From Acinetobacter sedimenti (GTDB taxonomy: Bacteria; Pseudomonadota; Gammaproteobacteria; Pseudomonadales; Moraxellaceae): 64,000 bases of DNA. The position numbers and the translations under genes are program-made. Below the pieces are notes generated by a model. It saw only the letters and a program-made list of their open reading frames with translations, was not told where the DNA came from and ran no database searches. The stretch is taken from positions 1-64,000 of the forward strand of contig NZ_JAKUML010000010.1 of the NCBI RefSeq assembly GCF_022601685.1. The letters are read 5' to 3'. Positions within the stretch are counted from its first letter, which is position 1; every line of letters starts with the position of its first letter. Shown piece by piece: positions 49,505 through 59,300 of the stretch.

Positions 49505-51070
49505 TTACTGCCCTGAACGAATCATATAGTCAAAGGCGCTGAGTGACGCTTTAGCACCTTCACCAGTCGCAATGATGATTTGCTTATACGGCACCGTAGT
49601 ACAGTCCCCTGCGGCAAATACACCTTGCACATTGGTTTCGTTACGGTCATTGACCACGATCTCACCACGCGGGCTAAGCTCGACCGCACTGTCTTTTAAG
49701 AAGTCAGTATTTGGCAACAAGCCGATCTGTACAAAAATACCTGCAAGCTCCACGGTATGCTCTTGATCTGTAGCACGATCTTGGTATTTCAAAGCCGTCA
49801 CTTGTTGCCCATCACCGATCACTTCTGTACTCAGCGCATTCAAAATGACTTCGGTATTTGGCAAGCTATTGAGCTTATTTTGCAAGACTTGATCAGCACG
49901 GAGTTTGGTATCAAACTCGATCAAGGTCACATGCTCAACAATTCCTGCAAGGTCAATCGCAGCTTCCACACCAGAGTTACCACCACCAATCACCGCAACA
50001 CGTTTACCTTTGAACAATGGGCCATCACAGTGTGGGCAGTACGCCACGCCACGAGTCGCATACTCATTTTCACCAGGTACACCCATCTTTCTCCAACGTG
50101 CACCTGTCGCCAAGATCACGGTTTTTGATTCCAGTTTTGCGCCATTTTCAAGCTCAACTTCAACCATGCCATAAGTGGTTTGATCGGCACCTGTAATTTT
50201 GCTAACTTTTTGCAAATTCATGATATCGACATCATAGTCTTTGACGTGTGCTTCGATATCGGCTGCGAATTTCGGCCCTTGGGTTTTTTGTACTGACGTA
50301 AAGTTTTCAATGTCCATGGTATCCATGACCTGACCACCGAAGCGTTCAGACACGATCCCTGTCGCAATGCCTTTACGTGCTGCGTAGATCGCCGCTGTTG
50401 CGCCTGCAGGACCACCACCGATCACCAACACATCAAAAGCCTCTTTAGCATTGATCTTCTCTGCGTCTTTACTGGCAGAGTCGGTATCCAATTTTGCGAC
50501 GATCTCTTCCAACGTCATACGACCTTGACCAAATTGTTCTTCGCCTTTGAATACCATTGGTACAGCCATGATTTTGCGTTGTTCAACTTCATCTTGGAAG
50601 AATGCACCGTCGATCATGGTTGCTGTTGCATTTGGATTGTAGATTGCAATCAAATTCAACGCCTGCACGACATCTGGACAGTTGTGACAGCTTAATGATA
50701 CGAACACATCAAAGTCACCTGATAAATTTAAACCTTTGATTTGATTTAAAACTTCATCAGACACTTTTGGCGCATAACCTGAGACTTGCAATAATGCCAA
50801 GATCAATGAAGTAAACTCATGACCCATCGGCAAACCAGCAAAGTGCACACGTGGTTGCTCACCGACTTTGGCAATGGCAAAACTCGGCCGACGTGTATGT
50901 GTACCATCAAAGCGTGCGGTCACTTGATCTGACAGCTCAGCAATCTCAGTCACGAGCTCTTTGATTTTGGTCGCATTATTCGATTCATCGAGTGAAGCAA
51001 TAATTTCAATCGGTGATTCCAAACGCTCTAAATAAGTTTTTAATTGTGCTTTAATGTTTTGCTCTAACAT
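49505..51070 (-). CDS. ahpF: Alkyl hydroperoxide reductase subunit F
   Basis: FAD flavoprotein that uses NADH to re-reduce the peroxiredoxin AhpC. The 521-residue protein has two thioredoxin-fold repeats in its N-terminal domain with the redox pair in [12 protein letters not shown], then the reductase with FAD loop [15 protein letters not shown] near residue 214, the second redox pair CPHCDGPLF near 346, and NAD loop [16 protein letters not shown] start at the ATG at 51070 (GGAGAG seven bases before); the frame runs 34 codons further without conservation. ahpC is not adjacent. Confidence 0.95.
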   Translation of the reverse strand: MLEQNIKAQLKTYLERLESPIEIIASLDESNNATKIKELVTEIAELSDQVTARFDGTHTRRPSFAIAKVGEQPRVHFAGLPMGHEFTSLILALLQVSGYAPKVSDEVLNQIKGLNLSGDFDVFVSLSCHNCPDVVQALNLIAIYNPNATATMIDGAFFQDEVEQRKIMAVPMVFKGEEQFGQGRMTLEEIVAKLDTDSASKDAEKINAKEAFDVLVIGGGPAGATAAIYAARKGIATGIVSERFGGQVMDTMDIENFTSVQKTQGPKFAADIEAHVKDYDVDIMNLQKVSKITGADQTTYGMVEVELENGAKLESKTVILATGARWRKMGVPGENEYATRGVAYCPHCDGPLFKGKRVAVIGGGNSGVEAAIDLAGIVEHVTLIEFDTKLRADQVLQNKLNSLPNTEVILNALSTEVIGDGQQVTALKYQDRATDQEHTVELAGIFVQIGLLPNTDFLKDSAVELSPRGEIVVNDRNETNVQGVFAAGDCTTVPYKQIIIATGEGAKASLSAFDYMIRSGQ

Positions 51071-51328
51071 CGTCAAACTCTCCAAATGTCTAAAATGTAT
51101 AGGGTTAAAACTTTTCAATGAGGCTATATTATGCTGTTTTTGATGATTGGTAAAACAGAATGATTTTATCAATACAATCGGTTTTTTAGATTTTTATAAA
51201 AATAACGATGAAATAACCGATTAATGTTGAATACGCCATTTTACGATGATTTCTCTACATTTGCACAAACGAGCAGATACTTTTAGAATAGCGCCCACTT
51301 TATCGTTTGTCATTAGCGCATCTTTTCC

Positions 51329-52132
51329 ATGTCAGATCAAAATACCTCACCACTTATCCCGCAAAGTGCGCCACCTGTTTCCAACACACCACAAAATGTG
51401 CTAGAAATTCGTGAGCAAATCGCTGCCATCAAAAATCTTGATGAATTGACTGAGCATCGTGAAATTGTGACGTTTATGCGTCGCTCTTCACCGCTGAATA
51501 CCTCACAGCGTACAGCACTCGAAGATTATCAGCATTTAATTCTTGATCAACATGCTGAAGCGTTACAATCTGGTGATCTGCGTCTTGCCTTTGCTCATCC
51601 TGAACGCCCTTTAACTGTGGAAATTGGCTTTGGTATGGGGCGCTCGCTGGTAGAGATGGCGAAAGCCAATCCTGAACGTAACTATGTCGGCATCGAAGTA
51701 CATGTGCCTGGGATTGCGCAGTGTGTCTATGAGGCAGGGCTTGCAGAAATTGACAATCTACGTGTCATAGATGGCGATGCAATTAAAATTTTAACGGCAA
51801 TGCCTGACAATAGCATCAACTGCATCCAACTGTATTTCCCTGATCCGTGGCAAAAGAAACGTCATTACAAACGTCGTTTTGTCGTACCAAAACGTATGGC
51901 ATTGGTGGAAGAAAAATTAGAAATTGGCGGGACTTTTCATTCTGCAACCGACTGGGAACATTATGCGGCGTGGATGCTTGAAGTGCTTTCAAGCCGTGAA
52001 CGTCTGAAAAATCTTGCAGGTGAAGGTAATGCTTTCCCTCGCCCAGATTGGCGACCAATGACCAAGTTTGAACGTCGTGGGCTGGAAGAAGGTCATGTGA
52101 TTAATGACTTTATTTTTGAGAAATTGAAGTAA
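51329..52132 (+). CDS. trmB: tRNA (guanine-N7-)-methyltransferase
   Basis: Methylates G46 in the variable loop of tRNAs. The 267-residue protein has the SAM site VEIGFGMGRSLVEMA near residue 95, YVGIEVHVPGIAQCV, and the substrate motif QLYFPDPWQKKRHYKRRFV near 167, with the C-terminal TKFERRGLEEGHVINDF. The N-terminus carries about 60 extra residues, partly Pro/Asn-rich, compared with the core domain, similar to other Acinetobacter-like proteins. Single gene, divergent from ahpF. Confidence 0.94.
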   Translation: MSDQNTSPLIPQSAPPVSNTPQNVLEIREQIAAIKNLDELTEHREIVTFMRRSSPLNTSQRTALEDYQHLILDQHAEALQSGDLRLAFAHPERPLTVEIGFGMGRSLVEMAKANPERNYVGIEVHVPGIAQCVYEAGLAEIDNLRVIDGDAIKILTAMPDNSINCIQLYFPDPWQKKRHYKRRFVVPKRMALVEEKLEIGGTFHSATDWEHYAAWMLEVLSSRERLKNLAGEGNAFPRPDWRPMTKFERRGLEEGHVINDFIFEKLK

Positions 52133-52259
52133 CACTTATCGCTTGACAACTGCGCAGCTAAATCAATGATTTCTGCGTTTTTGTCACTTTATCACATTGC
52201 TTAATACACATTAGGCACATGATAATATTCACGAATTCTACTTTGTATTGTGTACATCA

Positions 52260-52805
52260 ATGAAAAAATGGATTGGAAAAACGATCTTTAAACTTGCAGG
52301 ATGGCAGTATCAAGTCGATGAAAGTCTACTTGAAGATAAACAAGTGATCATCGGCTTTGAACATACATCAAACTTAGATGCGATACTCGCCTACTCGATT
52401 TTTGGGATTCTTGATCTCAAAGCATATGGCTTAATCAAACAAGATTGGTTTCGTGGTCCCATGAAACCGATCATGACGAAGCTTGGTGGCATTCCAGTCG
52501 ATCGCAGTAACAATAAAGATGTCGTCGGTCAAATGGTCGATGTCTTTGCGCAACATGAAAAGTTTACTTTAGTCATCGCACCAGAAGCGACTCGTGCGAA
52601 AAATGGCGTAGAACGCAAACCGATTCGTACAGGATTTTGGCATATTGCCAAAGCAGCCAATGTACCGATTGTATTGATCTACGCACATGCCAAAACCAAG
52701 AAAGGCGGTCTATTCGCCAAGATTTATCCGACTAATTTACACAGTGATTTGATCAAAATCAAACAACATTATGCAGAACTTGGGATAGATGTGCGGATTG
52801 AGTAA
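52260..52805 (+). CDS. PlsC-like lysophospholipid acyltransferase family protein
   Basis: A 181-residue acyltransferase-family protein of the short kind related to 1-acyl-glycerol-3-phosphate acyltransferases. The catalytic His-x4-Asp is EHTSNLDAIL. The second motif is GGIPVDRSNN, and the third, usually PEGT, reads APEATRAK here. It lacks an N-terminal membrane helix and is likely peripheral. The start at 52260 (MKKWIGKTIFKLAGWQ) fits homologues better than the TTG four codons earlier. The real acyl acceptor is unknown. Confidence 0.83.
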   Translation: MKKWIGKTIFKLAGWQYQVDESLLEDKQVIIGFEHTSNLDAILAYSIFGILDLKAYGLIKQDWFRGPMKPIMTKLGGIPVDRSNNKDVVGQMVDVFAQHEKFTLVIAPEATRAKNGVERKPIRTGFWHIAKAANVPIVLIYAHAKTKKGGLFAKIYPTNLHSDLIKIKQHYAELGIDVRIE

Positions 52806-52866
52806 TCCGCACTGTTTTAAATCTGAAGTTAATTCTCAAATTAAACTTCAAAAGAACACTGGCGAA

Positions 52867-53757
52867 TTAAATATTCGCCTTTTGTTTTTTCGCTCGAATC
52901 ACTCGAAAAACAAAATAAAACACCAATAGCACCACATACGCAGGCCAAATATAAAATAACCACAGAATGAGCGCTTTAAACATTTCAAACCCATCTTGTA
53001 AGGCATACCAAATCCGATGATGGAAAGCATCTTGATGCGTTGCCACCACCTCATCGAGATTCATATCTTGACGTTGACGTAGTTCAGGCATTTGGAAATA
53101 AGTCAGATGGATCGTGCTGTATTGCAAGCGATCTTTTGCTTCTGATTCAGTCAGTTGTTGTAATTGTTGATCAGTTTGTTCTGATACGTTATTAGTACGA
53201 TCTGCTGTATTTAGACGTTGTTCTAAAAGCTTTAATTGATAGCGTTTTGCCTCATATGACTGTGCATCAAAATATTTCATCATCGCAGGCAAGGCATTTA
53301 AAAAGTTTGCGACTTCGGCATTTGGTACACGTACCGTAATACTTGTGGTTGGGACAATCTTCTCAAAAATGGTCACTGTACCATCGTTATGATTTTTACG
53401 ACGATAATCATTCACTTCATATCGTAGCTCTCTTGCTTCGATATAGCCTTTGTGGCTTGCGAGTTGTTGTTCAATTTTCGCTGTAGTGCTTTGAATATTC
53501 TCTACTTCAAAACGTACCGTCGCCGACTTCACCAATTGTCGTGATTGTTCGAGCTGTTGTTGTGTATCGGAAACCAGTTGCTCAGGATTCTCTATATTTT
53601 CTCGGTTCATGTCCGTAGCGGATACCGCCGAAGCTGCTGACTCTGAAACCGCATCGCCACTCGCATATTCACTAGGCTTACTACACGCCGAAAGGATCAG
53701 TACCGTACTTAATGTAGCGACAGTCAACGCATTAGTCGTTTTAATCGTATTCATCAT
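52867..53757 (-). CDS. DUF4349 domain lipoprotein
   Basis: A 296-residue membrane-attached protein. It starts with a lipoprotein signal ending LILSACS, then a polar linker rich in Ser, Ala and Glu. The DUF4349 region follows (QLVKSATVRFEVENIQSTTA to about residue 215) with a coiled-coil stretch. A final membrane helix lies near the C-terminus (ALILWLFYIWPAYVVLLVFY), ending in basic residues. This dual anchoring is typical of the family. Function unknown. The second ATG, one codon in, is an equally good start. Confidence 0.85.
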   Translation of the reverse strand: MMNTIKTTNALTVATLSTVLILSACSKPSEYASGDAVSESAASAVSATDMNRENIENPEQLVSDTQQQLEQSRQLVKSATVRFEVENIQSTTAKIEQQLASHKGYIEARELRYEVNDYRRKNHNDGTVTIFEKIVPTTSITVRVPNAEVANFLNALPAMMKYFDAQSYEAKRYQLKLLEQRLNTADRTNNVSEQTDQQLQQLTESEAKDRLQYSTIHLTYFQMPELRQRQDMNLDEVVATHQDAFHHRIWYALQDGFEMFKALILWLFYIWPAYVVLLVFYFVFRVIRAKKQKANI

Positions 53758-53841
53758 TTTTCTCTTTTATAAATTTTGGCTTTTATAAACCATCTAGGAA
53801 AACACTTTAATTGTCATAGCAATGCTTTTCAATGTAATCCG

Positions 53842-54471
53842 TCATACAGAAATGGCTAATGCTTTTTGCACTGCTTCTCGTGCGTAGATACGTTCAAAAT
53901 AACTTTTCACATTTACAAAATCATTGAGATCAATATTTTGCCATTCATGAGTCAACATCCACGGAAAGATCGCCATATCTGCAATCGAATACTCACCTTG
54001 ACCTTGTCCTGCCACGAATGCACGATTTTGCAAATGTGTATTTAACACACCATACAAGCGTTTGGTTTCTGCTTGATAACGCTTGGTTGGGTATTCAAGT
54101 CGTTCAGGTGCAAACTTAGAAAAGTGATGATTTTGCCCAAGCATCGGACCAAAACCACCCATTTGCCACATCAACCATTGTTCCACTTGAATCCGTTTAC
54201 GTTCATTTTGCGGATAAAACAGCCCTGTTTTCCGCCCTAAATATTGCAAAATCGCACCCGATTCGAAGATTGAGATCGGCTGACCATCAAAGGTATCGTG
54301 ATCAACAATCGCTGGAATTTTATTGTTAGGGGAAATTTTTAAATAGTCAGGATCAAACTGATCATTGGAGAGGATGTTGATTGGATAAATTTTATAAGCC
54401 AGTTTCATTTCTTCCAAAGCAATGGAAATTTTATGTCCATTTGGCGTGCCCCAATAATATAAGTCGATCAC
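53842..54471 (-). CDS. Glutathione S-transferase, YfcG-like disulfide reductase type
   Basis: A 209-residue GST with a thioredoxin-fold N-terminal domain and a helical C-terminal domain. It starts MIDLYYWGTPNGHKISIALE, where the TPNGHK-Ile region matches Nu-class (YfcG/YghU) enzymes. These use bound glutathione to reduce disulfides. NNKIPAIVDHD and SIFESGAILQYLG are the glutathione-site segments (cis-Pro and Glu-Ser). The C-terminal domain holds FGPMLGQNHHFSKFAPE. No operon partner is seen. Confidence 0.88.
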   Translation of the reverse strand: MIDLYYWGTPNGHKISIALEEMKLAYKIYPINILSNDQFDPDYLKISPNNKIPAIVDHDTFDGQPISIFESGAILQYLGRKTGLFYPQNERKRIQVEQWLMWQMGGFGPMLGQNHHFSKFAPERLEYPTKRYQAETKRLYGVLNTHLQNRAFVAGQGQGEYSIADMAIFPWMLTHEWQNIDLNDFVNVKSYFERIYAREAVQKALAISV

Positions 54472-54714
54472 AAGATTGCTCCATCTGAAATTTTTCCACT
54501 TGTTCTCAGCAATTTATAGCATGCAGTGTTGAACCACACAATTTTCACTACAAAACTTCTATACAACTTTTTTCAATACGAGCAGTCGCAGTTCTAACGA
54601 TAAAAAGCGCACCGTGCTATTTTCAAAAAATCCTGCGCTATGCTAAGATTTCGCCACATTTTTTTATTCAACATTTTTATTCAGTAATTGATTTAACGTC
54701 GGAGTACTTTTCAC

Positions 54715-55461
54715 ATGGCGGGTCATTCAAAATGGGCAAATATCAAGCATCGTAAAGCAAAACAAGATGCAAGCCGTGGTAAGGTATTTACCAAATATAT
54801 TCGTGAGATTGTCACTGCTGCAAAGCTTGGCGGTGGTGACGCTGCAAGCAACCCTCGTCTGCGTGCTGTGGTGGAAAAAGCCCTCTCTGTCAATATGACA
54901 CGTGATGTGATTAACCGGGCCATTCAACGTGGTGCAGGTGGCGAAGACAATGACGACTTAAAAGAAGTGACCTACGAAGGTTATGGCGTTGGTGGTGTTG
55001 CGGTGATTGTCGAAACCATGACAGACAATCTAAACCGTACTGTACCTGATGTACGCCACTGCTTCTCCAAAACAGACGGTAATTTGGGGACGAATGGCTC
55101 TGTATCTTTCTTATTTACCAAGCGTGGTGAGATCAGCTTTGAAGATGTATCGCTTGAAGATCAAATCATGGATGTGGCTTTAGAGGCAGGCGCAGAAGAC
55201 ATCGAAGTGTCTGAAGATGGCATCCTCGTCATCACGACACCTGAAACATTTGGTACAGTACAAGATGCTTTGACAGAAGCAGGCTTAAAGTCTGACAACG
55301 CTGAAGTCGTGATGAATCCTTCGACTAAAGCTGAAATCACCGACATTGATCAAGCGAAAAAAATCATAAAAATGATTGATATGCTTGAAGATTTGGATGA
55401 TGTACAGAACGTCTATACCAATGTTGAGTTTAGCGATGACGTGATGGCTGAGCTTGAATAA
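54715..55461 (+). CDS. YebC/PmpR-family protein
   Basis: A 248-residue protein of the YebC/PmpR/TACO1 family. Members were described as transcription regulators and, more recently, as factors aiding translation through proline stretches. The sequence opens with the family hallmark [20 protein letters not shown], followed by [11 protein letters not shown] and [17 protein letters not shown]. Three domains and full length are present. ruvC, the usual neighbour in many proteobacteria, is not here. It ends with a terminator at 55503-55527. Confidence 0.93.
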   Translation: MAGHSKWANIKHRKAKQDASRGKVFTKYIREIVTAAKLGGGDAASNPRLRAVVEKALSVNMTRDVINRAIQRGAGGEDNDDLKEVTYEGYGVGGVAVIVETMTDNLNRTVPDVRHCFSKTDGNLGTNGSVSFLFTKRGEISFEDVSLEDQIMDVALEAGAEDIEVSEDGILVITTPETFGTVQDALTEAGLKSDNAEVVMNPSTKAEITDIDQAKKIIKMIDMLEDLDDVQNVYTNVEFSDDVMAELE

Positions 55462-55502
55462 TTTGTTCTATTGATTTTAATATCATTGATTGAAATAAAT
55501 GA

Positions 55503-55527
55503 AACGTCACACTGGTGGCGTTTTTTT
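55503..55527 (+). terminator. Terminator of the YebC-family gene
   Basis: AACGTCAC pairs with GTGGCGTT (one G-T pair) around ACTG, followed by T. Confidence 0.8.
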
Positions 55528-55630
55528 ATCGAGTGATTAAAGTAAATCTCTACAAAGCTGTTTATGACTATTTTCTTAATATTGATAAAATAAATAAAGA
55601 ACTACAAATTCACTCTGTGTAGACAATGTA

Positions 55631-56233
55631 ATGACAATATTTAAAAATTATCCTCGGTACATTCTATTTTTGAGTCTGACGTGCTTGAGTTTGATTTTAA
55701 GCACTTTCAGCTATGCAATCTCTGCCAATCAGTTGGTTAAAGATGCTCGCAGTCAAATTGGCCAAACACTAACCTATGATCCTGCTTATACACGTTTAAG
55801 CTATCCAATGGGCGATGTGCCAATACAAAAAGGTGTCTGTACTGATGTCGTGATTCGTGCTTTACGCAAGCAAAATATTGATCTGCAAAAAGTCATTCAT
55901 GAAGATATGAAGCGAAATTTTAATGCTTATCCAAAACTTTGGGGATTAAAAAATACCGATCGTAATATTGATCATCGCCGTGTTCCAAATATCGCCAAAT
56001 ATATGACGCGTCAAGGTTATAGTGTACAGAAGAGCCCTTTCAAAACCGCATTATTTAAAGCGGGTGATATCGTCACTTGGGATTTAGGTCGTGGTTTGGT
56101 ACACATCGGTATCGTGTCAGATCGAAAATCTTCGACGCAAGTACCGCTGATCATTCATAATATTGGACGTGGTACACAGGAAGAAAATATTTTATTGCAA
56201 TATAAAATTACAGGTCATTATCGCATTCCATAA
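55631..56233 (+). CDS. DUF1287 exported protein (NlpC/P60-like fold)
   Basis: A 200-residue secreted or periplasmic protein. A hydrophobic N-terminal segment (YILFLSLTCLSLILSTFSYA) acts as signal peptide or anchor. The domain begins VKDARSQIGQTLTYDPAY and has GVCTDVVIRAL (candidate catalytic Cys), HRRVPNIAKYM and LVHIGIVSDRKS (candidate His), the order of cysteine and histidine seen in NlpC/P60-like enzymes. Activity is not established for the family. No operon partner. Confidence 0.85.
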   Translation: MTIFKNYPRYILFLSLTCLSLILSTFSYAISANQLVKDARSQIGQTLTYDPAYTRLSYPMGDVPIQKGVCTDVVIRALRKQNIDLQKVIHEDMKRNFNAYPKLWGLKNTDRNIDHRRVPNIAKYMTRQGYSVQKSPFKTALFKAGDIVTWDLGRGLVHIGIVSDRKSSTQVPLIIHNIGRGTQEENILLQYKITGHYRIP

Positions 56234-56355
56234 ATTGAATCTAGATAGAATTGAACCTTAATAGCATTGAATGAAACATTAATTGAATTCAATTCACTGC
56301 ATCTATGCTAAGATGAATATTATTAAATATAAATTTTATCTGTTGAATTTTCATC

Positions 56356-57273
56356 ATGCTAGAACTTCGTCATCTGCGCACACTTAGCGCTCTACGCTAT
56401 CACGGTTCATTGGTTGCCGCAGCCAATGAGCTGAACCTTACACCATCTGCGATTTCACATCAGCTGAAAGAACTTGAGCATTGGTACGATGTAGAAATCG
56501 TGAATCGGCGCAGTCGTCCCCTACAATTCTCTACCGTTGGTTTGCGACTGCTTCAACTTGCCGATGATATTTTACCGCAAGTACAACTCACTCAATCTGA
56601 TATTACTCGTATTGTACATGGGCAAACTGGACGAATTATTTTGTCTTCCGAATGTCATAGTTGTTTTGATTGGCTCATGCCACTGCTCAATCAATATCGA
56701 CTGAACTATCCCGATGTGGATTTGGACTTTGCTTCGGCTTTTGAGGTGAATCCGCATGAGCTATTGCAAAATAGTGAGTTTGACTTACTCATCACCGCTG
56801 ATCCAATTGCATTGAAAGGCATTGAGTATTTCCCCATATTTGAATATGAATCTCGGCTCGTCTTGGCGCATACACATCCTTTAGCACGTAAGGCTGACAT
56901 CACGCTACAGGATTTGAGCGAAGAAACCTTAATCACCTATCCTGTCGATAAACATCGTTTGGACATCATGGCGCATATATTTATCCCTGCGAATGTTCAA
57001 CCAAAGCAAATTCGCACCACCGAACTCACGCAAATGCTGATCCAATTAGTCGCAAGTGGTCGGGGAATATCTGCTCTACCTGATTGGGTGGTCAATGAAT
57101 ATGAGCAAAAAGGCTGGGTGACAAGTCGCCGTTTTGCCTTTGTATCAGACAACGGCTTGCGTCGTACTTTATATGCAGGCTTTCGCAGTGAAGATAAGCA
57201 TAAAGAATACTTCGCAGGATTTTTACAACAGTTAGAAAAATTCTCGAAAAAACGAGAATGTTATTATGATTAA
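56356..57273 (+). CDS. metR: LysR-family regulator MetR
   Basis: Homocysteine-responsive activator of methionine biosynthesis genes. The 305-residue protein has an N-terminal winged HTH (LVAAANELNLTPSAISHQLK) and a substrate-binding domain. It resembles E. coli MetR along its length: LSSECHSCFDWLMPLLNQY, HELLQNSEFDLLITADP, and GISALPDWVVNEYEQKGWV. metE is not beside it, so the target lies elsewhere. The ATG at 56356 is the only sensible start. The preceding 120 bases are AT-rich. Confidence 0.88.
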   Translation: MLELRHLRTLSALRYHGSLVAAANELNLTPSAISHQLKELEHWYDVEIVNRRSRPLQFSTVGLRLLQLADDILPQVQLTQSDITRIVHGQTGRIILSSECHSCFDWLMPLLNQYRLNYPDVDLDFASAFEVNPHELLQNSEFDLLITADPIALKGIEYFPIFEYESRLVLAHTHPLARKADITLQDLSEETLITYPVDKHRLDIMAHIFIPANVQPKQIRTTELTQMLIQLVASGRGISALPDWVVNEYEQKGWVTSRRFAFVSDNGLRRTLYAGFRSEDKHKEYFAGFLQQLEKFSKKRECYYD

Positions 57274-57447
57274 CTACGCTTTAAGACTGCACTTTTTAAC
57301 TGTGATATAACACTTTGATGCTCTAAAAAATAATGGAGATCTACTTACAGCAATCTACTGATTCATCATCATTTTTCATACATGAGCAAGTAAAGCAAAC
57401 GGCATAATGATGTAAATCAATGAATTTTAAAAAATGAGGTATTGCAT

Positions 57448-57834
57448 ATGCAAAATTTAGTAAAAACGCATTCACGCAAATGGGTCGTTGGCGCAAGTGT
57501 GCTATCTATCGTAGCACTCGTTGGCTGTCAAAGCACTGAAACCACAACACTTGCAATGCAAAAAGAAAATAATCAATATCAAATCACAGGCATTGGTAAA
57601 GATAAACTCACTGCACAAAACAACGCAGTCAAAGCCGCACAAAAAACCTGTAGCCGTGGCACATCGCCAGTCGTAACCAACGAAGCTGTGCAATACAACG
57701 GTGTCGTCGATGAAAAAACTGGGAAAATGATCAATCAGGCAGGTACGATTGCAGGTGTCTTAATAGGTAAAAATGTCAACATCAGCCAAGATACTGACTA
57801 TCAAGTGACACTAGATTTTTATTGTAAGTCTTAA
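57448..57834 (+). CDS. Hypothetical small lipoprotein
   Basis: A 128-residue protein of unknown function. From the ATG at 57448 (GAGG eight bases upstream) a signal sequence leads to the lipobox IVALVGC. The mature part begins with a polar stretch and has an alpha-beta pattern with GIGKDKLTAQNNAVKAAQKT, which suggests a small BON- or LPP20-like fold; I cannot confirm this. Two more cysteines (KTCSRG and DFYCKS) could form a disulfide. Single gene with its own terminator. Confidence 0.72.
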   Translation: MQNLVKTHSRKWVVGASVLSIVALVGCQSTETTTLAMQKENNQYQITGIGKDKLTAQNNAVKAAQKTCSRGTSPVVTNEAVQYNGVVDEKTGKMINQAGTIAGVLIGKNVNISQDTDYQVTLDFYCKS

Positions 57835-57879
57835 TTGACTTGATTCTCATGTTTGGGTTGGCTAAAAACTTTATAAAAA

Positions 57880-57911
57880 GAAAAGCGTATTGATTTCAAT
57901 ACGCTTTTTTT
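57880..57911. terminator. Terminator between the small lipoprotein gene and the helicase gene
   Basis: AAAGCGTATTGA (57882-57893) pairs exactly with TCAATACGCTTT (57896-57907). A and T runs flank it, and both convergent genes can use it. Confidence 0.88.
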
Positions 57912-57930
57912 AAAAACCATCAAATAGATA

Positions 57931-59082
57931 TTAACAATACCCATCAAGCCGTGTCAGTGGCAACTTCTGCCCAATGGCTTTTTCAATATTCGGCAAGTTA
58001 AAGGCATCATCCTCCGATAAGAAGCTGATACTTACACCTTGCTCGCCTGCTCGACCTGTCCGTCCAATGCGATGTACATAATCATCCGACTGCTCAGGCA
58101 AAGTGAAATTCACCACATGCGACACGCCATCAACATGAATCCCACGCCCTGCAACATCAGTCGCAATCATGATATTGATATTACCTTTCTTAAAATTATC
58201 CAACATCTTGGTGCGTTTATCTTGTGAAATCTCACCAGAGAGCATGCCAACCTTGTAACCATCTTTTTTCAGACGATCGAATAGACGGCGCACTTGATCA
58301 CGACGATTAGCAAAGATCATCACTTTTTCGATTGGCTCATTTGCTAAAACATCTTCGAGTAAACGATATTTGTCCGAATTCGACACCATATAGACACGTT
58401 GTTCTACGTCGGCATTGGTTTTGTTTTCAGGTTCGATCTCAACGGTGATCGGCTCAAATAGCCAGCGATGTGCTAGATTCAACACATCAATATTAAAGGT
58501 CGCAGAGAAAAATAAGGTTTGGCGGCAATCTTTTGGCGGAGAATAACGCACGATTTTTTTCACTGCAGGAATAAAGCCCATATCGAGCATTCGATCGGCT
58601 TCATCAATCACCAAAAATTCGATCTGATCGAGCCACACTTCTTTTTGTTCAACGAAATCGATCAAACGACCTGGCGTTGCCACCATGATATCTACAAAAT
58701 TTTGATCAAGACGCTTTTTCTGTACATCAAAATCCACACCACCAAGCAAAGTGACGATATGCAAATCAGTAAATTTGGTGAGTTCTTTGGCATCACTTTC
58801 GATCTGCAAAGCAAGCTCACGAGTCGGCGCAAGAATTAAAGCACGAGGTTCACCACGAAAGCGATCTTGTTCAATCGGATTATTGAGTAAATCATTGATA
58901 ATGCTGATTAAAAATGCCGCAGTTTTACCCGTACCAGTTTGTGCTCGACCAATCGCATCGTGTCCACCCAAAGTATATTGAAGTACCTTGTCTTGAATCG
59001 GCGTCATATGGGTGTAACCCAACGCATCAATTGCACGTTTGAGTTTTGGGTGTAGCTGTAATTGGTCAAATCCACGGGTCAT
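57931..59082 (-). CDS. rhlB: DEAD-box ATP-dependent RNA helicase, RhlB-like
   Basis: A 383-residue cytoplasmic helicase that unwinds RNA, in E. coli as part of the RNA degradosome. The two RecA-like domains carry the usual motifs in order: TPIQDKVLQYTLGGHDAIG (Q motif), AQTGTGKTAAF (I), PTRELALQI (Ia), VIDEADRMLD (II), FFSATF (III), ATDVAGRGIHVDGVSHVVN (V) and YVHRIGRTGRAG (VI). There is little C-terminal extension. The closeness to RhlB is in the FDQLQLHPKLKRAIDALGY start. RhlE-like proteins are the alternative. Confidence 0.83.
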   Translation of the reverse strand: MTRGFDQLQLHPKLKRAIDALGYTHMTPIQDKVLQYTLGGHDAIGRAQTGTGKTAAFLISIINDLLNNPIEQDRFRGEPRALILAPTRELALQIESDAKELTKFTDLHIVTLLGGVDFDVQKKRLDQNFVDIMVATPGRLIDFVEQKEVWLDQIEFLVIDEADRMLDMGFIPAVKKIVRYSPPKDCRQTLFFSATFNIDVLNLAHRWLFEPITVEIEPENKTNADVEQRVYMVSNSDKYRLLEDVLANEPIEKVMIFANRRDQVRRLFDRLKKDGYKVGMLSGEISQDKRTKMLDNFKKGNINIMIATDVAGRGIHVDGVSHVVNFTLPEQSDDYVHRIGRTGRAGEQGVSISFLSEDDAFNLPNIEKAIGQKLPLTRLDGYC

Positions 59083-59300
59083 AATTGAGTGCTTTTGCGA
59101 CCAATAAAGGTCTTGTCCTTTGAATTAAATCGAGAAAATTCAGAATGATTTATTAATGATGCGCAACAAACGGAAGTCACATCAATAAAACTTCGGCATT
59201 ATACGCTGAAATTTTGCATGATGGGTTTTATTTCAGCGTTAACTTTTTACACACTAAAAAGTTACCTCCATTTTTGAAGAGCGAATTTAAAGATGGTAGC

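Noticed and set aside
59240-59264. TAACTTTTT / AAAAAGTTA stem as a dnaX terminator
   Set aside because: The stem is AT-only apart from one pair per arm and has no T tail in the dnaX direction, so it is too weak to call.
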